Source: Actinomadura sp. J1-007
GTDB taxonomy: Bacteria; Actinomycetota; Actinomycetes; Streptosporangiales; Streptosporangiaceae
Assembly (NCBI RefSeq): GCF_009793335.1
Contig: NZ_WING01000003.1
Span: forward strand, 806,001 to 870,000
Length of the DNA: 64,000 nt
Direction of reading: 5' to 3'
Positions within the stretch are counted from its first letter, which is position 1, and each line of letters starts with the position of its first letter. Shown in pieces: positions 63,504-64,000 of the stretch. A program made the position numbers and the translations under genes. Below the pieces are notes generated by a model. The model did no database searches and was not told the origin of the DNA. It saw only the letters and a list, made by a program, of their open reading frames with translations.

Positions 63504-63523
63504 TGACACTGACGTCAACGTCA
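63504..63523. promoter_or_regulatory. TGAC-rich imperfect palindrome upstream of carboxylase
   Basis: A 20-bp site centred on TGACGTCA, with 8 of 10 base pairs symmetric, 20 bp upstream of the carboxylase GTG. Likely TetR operator of the fatty-acyl operon. Confidence 0.55.
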
Positions 63524-63629
63524 TCATCCTAACGTGTGGCCGCTTTCCGTCAACGCCGGACGCACCGCCCCCTCCCGGCCGATACTGGGCGAGACCGTTC
63601 CGCCCGCATCACCGATGCCGGGAGAGCAG

Positions 63630-64000
63630 ATGAGAACGCACCTCGCCGCCGTCGCCGCAGTCGCCGCCCTGGGCGGAGCGCTCACCGGCTACCTGGCCGC
63701 CCCCTCGCCCGGCGGCGCCGACGCGCGCCGGGCCGCGTCCTCGCTCGCCGCCGGCCCCCGGCACCTGGCGCTGAACATGCCCGCCGGCGACCGGGCCAAG
63801 GCGGCGGGCCTCGGCTACGACCTGTTCGACGTCGATCCCGACGAGGACGAGATCGCGTCGCTGCCGAAGGGCGCCAAGGCGATGCTGTGGGTCGGCAACA
63901 CCACCTGCGGCGACTTCGAGATCGCCGACACCGGCGCGTTCGCCGAGACCGTCGAGCGCCTGGCGGACGACCCGCGCGTGTACGGCTGGTACCTGTCCGA
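63630..64000 (+). CDS. Secreted protein, 5' part only
   Basis: ATG 63630 follows GGGAGAG. The signal peptide (LAAVAAVAALGGALTGYLAA) is followed by a Ser/Ala linker and then HLALNMPAGDRAKAAGLGYDLFDVDPDEDEI, AMLWVGNTTC and FAETVERLADDPRVYGWYL. The beginning resembles a TIM-barrel glycosidase-like secreted protein, since YGWYL-S is typical of such barrels, but I do not recognise the family. The window ends before the catalytic region. It is divergent from the carboxylase operon. Confidence 0.75.
   Translation, partial: MRTHLAAVAAVAALGGALTGYLAAPSPGGADARRAASSLAAGPRHLALNMPAGDRAKAAGLGYDLFDVDPDEDEIASLPKGAKAMLWVGNTTCGDFEIADTGAFAETVERLADDPRVYGWYLS

Overview
The window is high-GC actinobacterial chromosome. 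Strong GC bias at third codon positions, GTG/TTG starts, ATGA/GTGA gene overlaps, many TetR regulators, Tat signals, DUF2637, DUF4360 and MpaB-type proteins all point to a filamentous actinomycete. Actinomadura or another Thermomonosporaceae member is plausible, but that is inference. I saw no rRNA, tRNA, CRISPR array, transposase or integrase. About 55 genes can be supported.

Layout. 1-3.1 kb: an OmpR-type two-component system, cut by the window start, and an MHS-family transporter. 3.2-9.9 kb: a sugar locus with an ABC binding lipoprotein, two permeases, a divergent amidohydrolase, a GH4 glycosidase and a PfkB kinase; no ATPase subunit is present. 10.1-11.5 kb: two tandem secreted DUF4360 proteins. 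11.8-14.6 kb: a DUF72 protein and an orphan sensor kinase with a duplicated but degenerate kinase half. 14.6-16.7 kb: an intergenic array of eight 22-bp repeats, then a Crp-type regulator, a minimal nucleotidyltransferase-fold protein and a stand-alone cyclic-nucleotide-binding protein. 17-26 kb: a Lys/Gly-rich membrane protein, a double Usp protein, a serine hydrolase, a manganese riboswitch with a TMEM165/GDT1 exporter, a 2OG oxygenase, an SPFH coiled-coil protein, a TetR/SDR pair and a DUF2637 protein. 26.3-30 kb: a glycosyltransferase with degenerate receiver and GGDEF-like domains, coupled to an acyltransferase. 30-34 kb: TetR/MpaB, a membrane protein and acetate kinase. 34-37 kb: a membrane-anchored NACHT ATPase. 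37-40 kb: TetR, SDR and an Old Yellow Enzyme homologue. 40-45.7 kb: RND exporter, small coupled membrane protein and a NarL two-component system. 45.7-52.3 kb: an HU protein with a histone-like tail, two GMC oxidoreductase loci and TetR. 52.3-56.9 kb: a SRPBCC-like protein, ECF sigma, flavoprotein, MerR and PucR. 56.8-63.5 kb: an aldolase and a fatty-acyl operon (TetR, acyl-CoA ligase, single-chain biotin carboxylase/carboxyltransferase). The last gene is a secreted protein cut by the window end.

A striking property is that at least 14 places in 13 genes need exactly one extra base, usually in a G or C run, to restore a family-typical protein. The uniform direction suggests sequencing or assembly deletions rather than mass gene decay. 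I list these genes as whole loci and mark the break.

The best candidates for undescribed biology are: the 22-bp repeat array in front of the Crp / nucleotidyltransferase / cNMP-binding trio; the receiver-GGDEF-glycosyltransferase fusion; the NACHT protein; and the tandem sensor kinase with a pseudo-kinase half.
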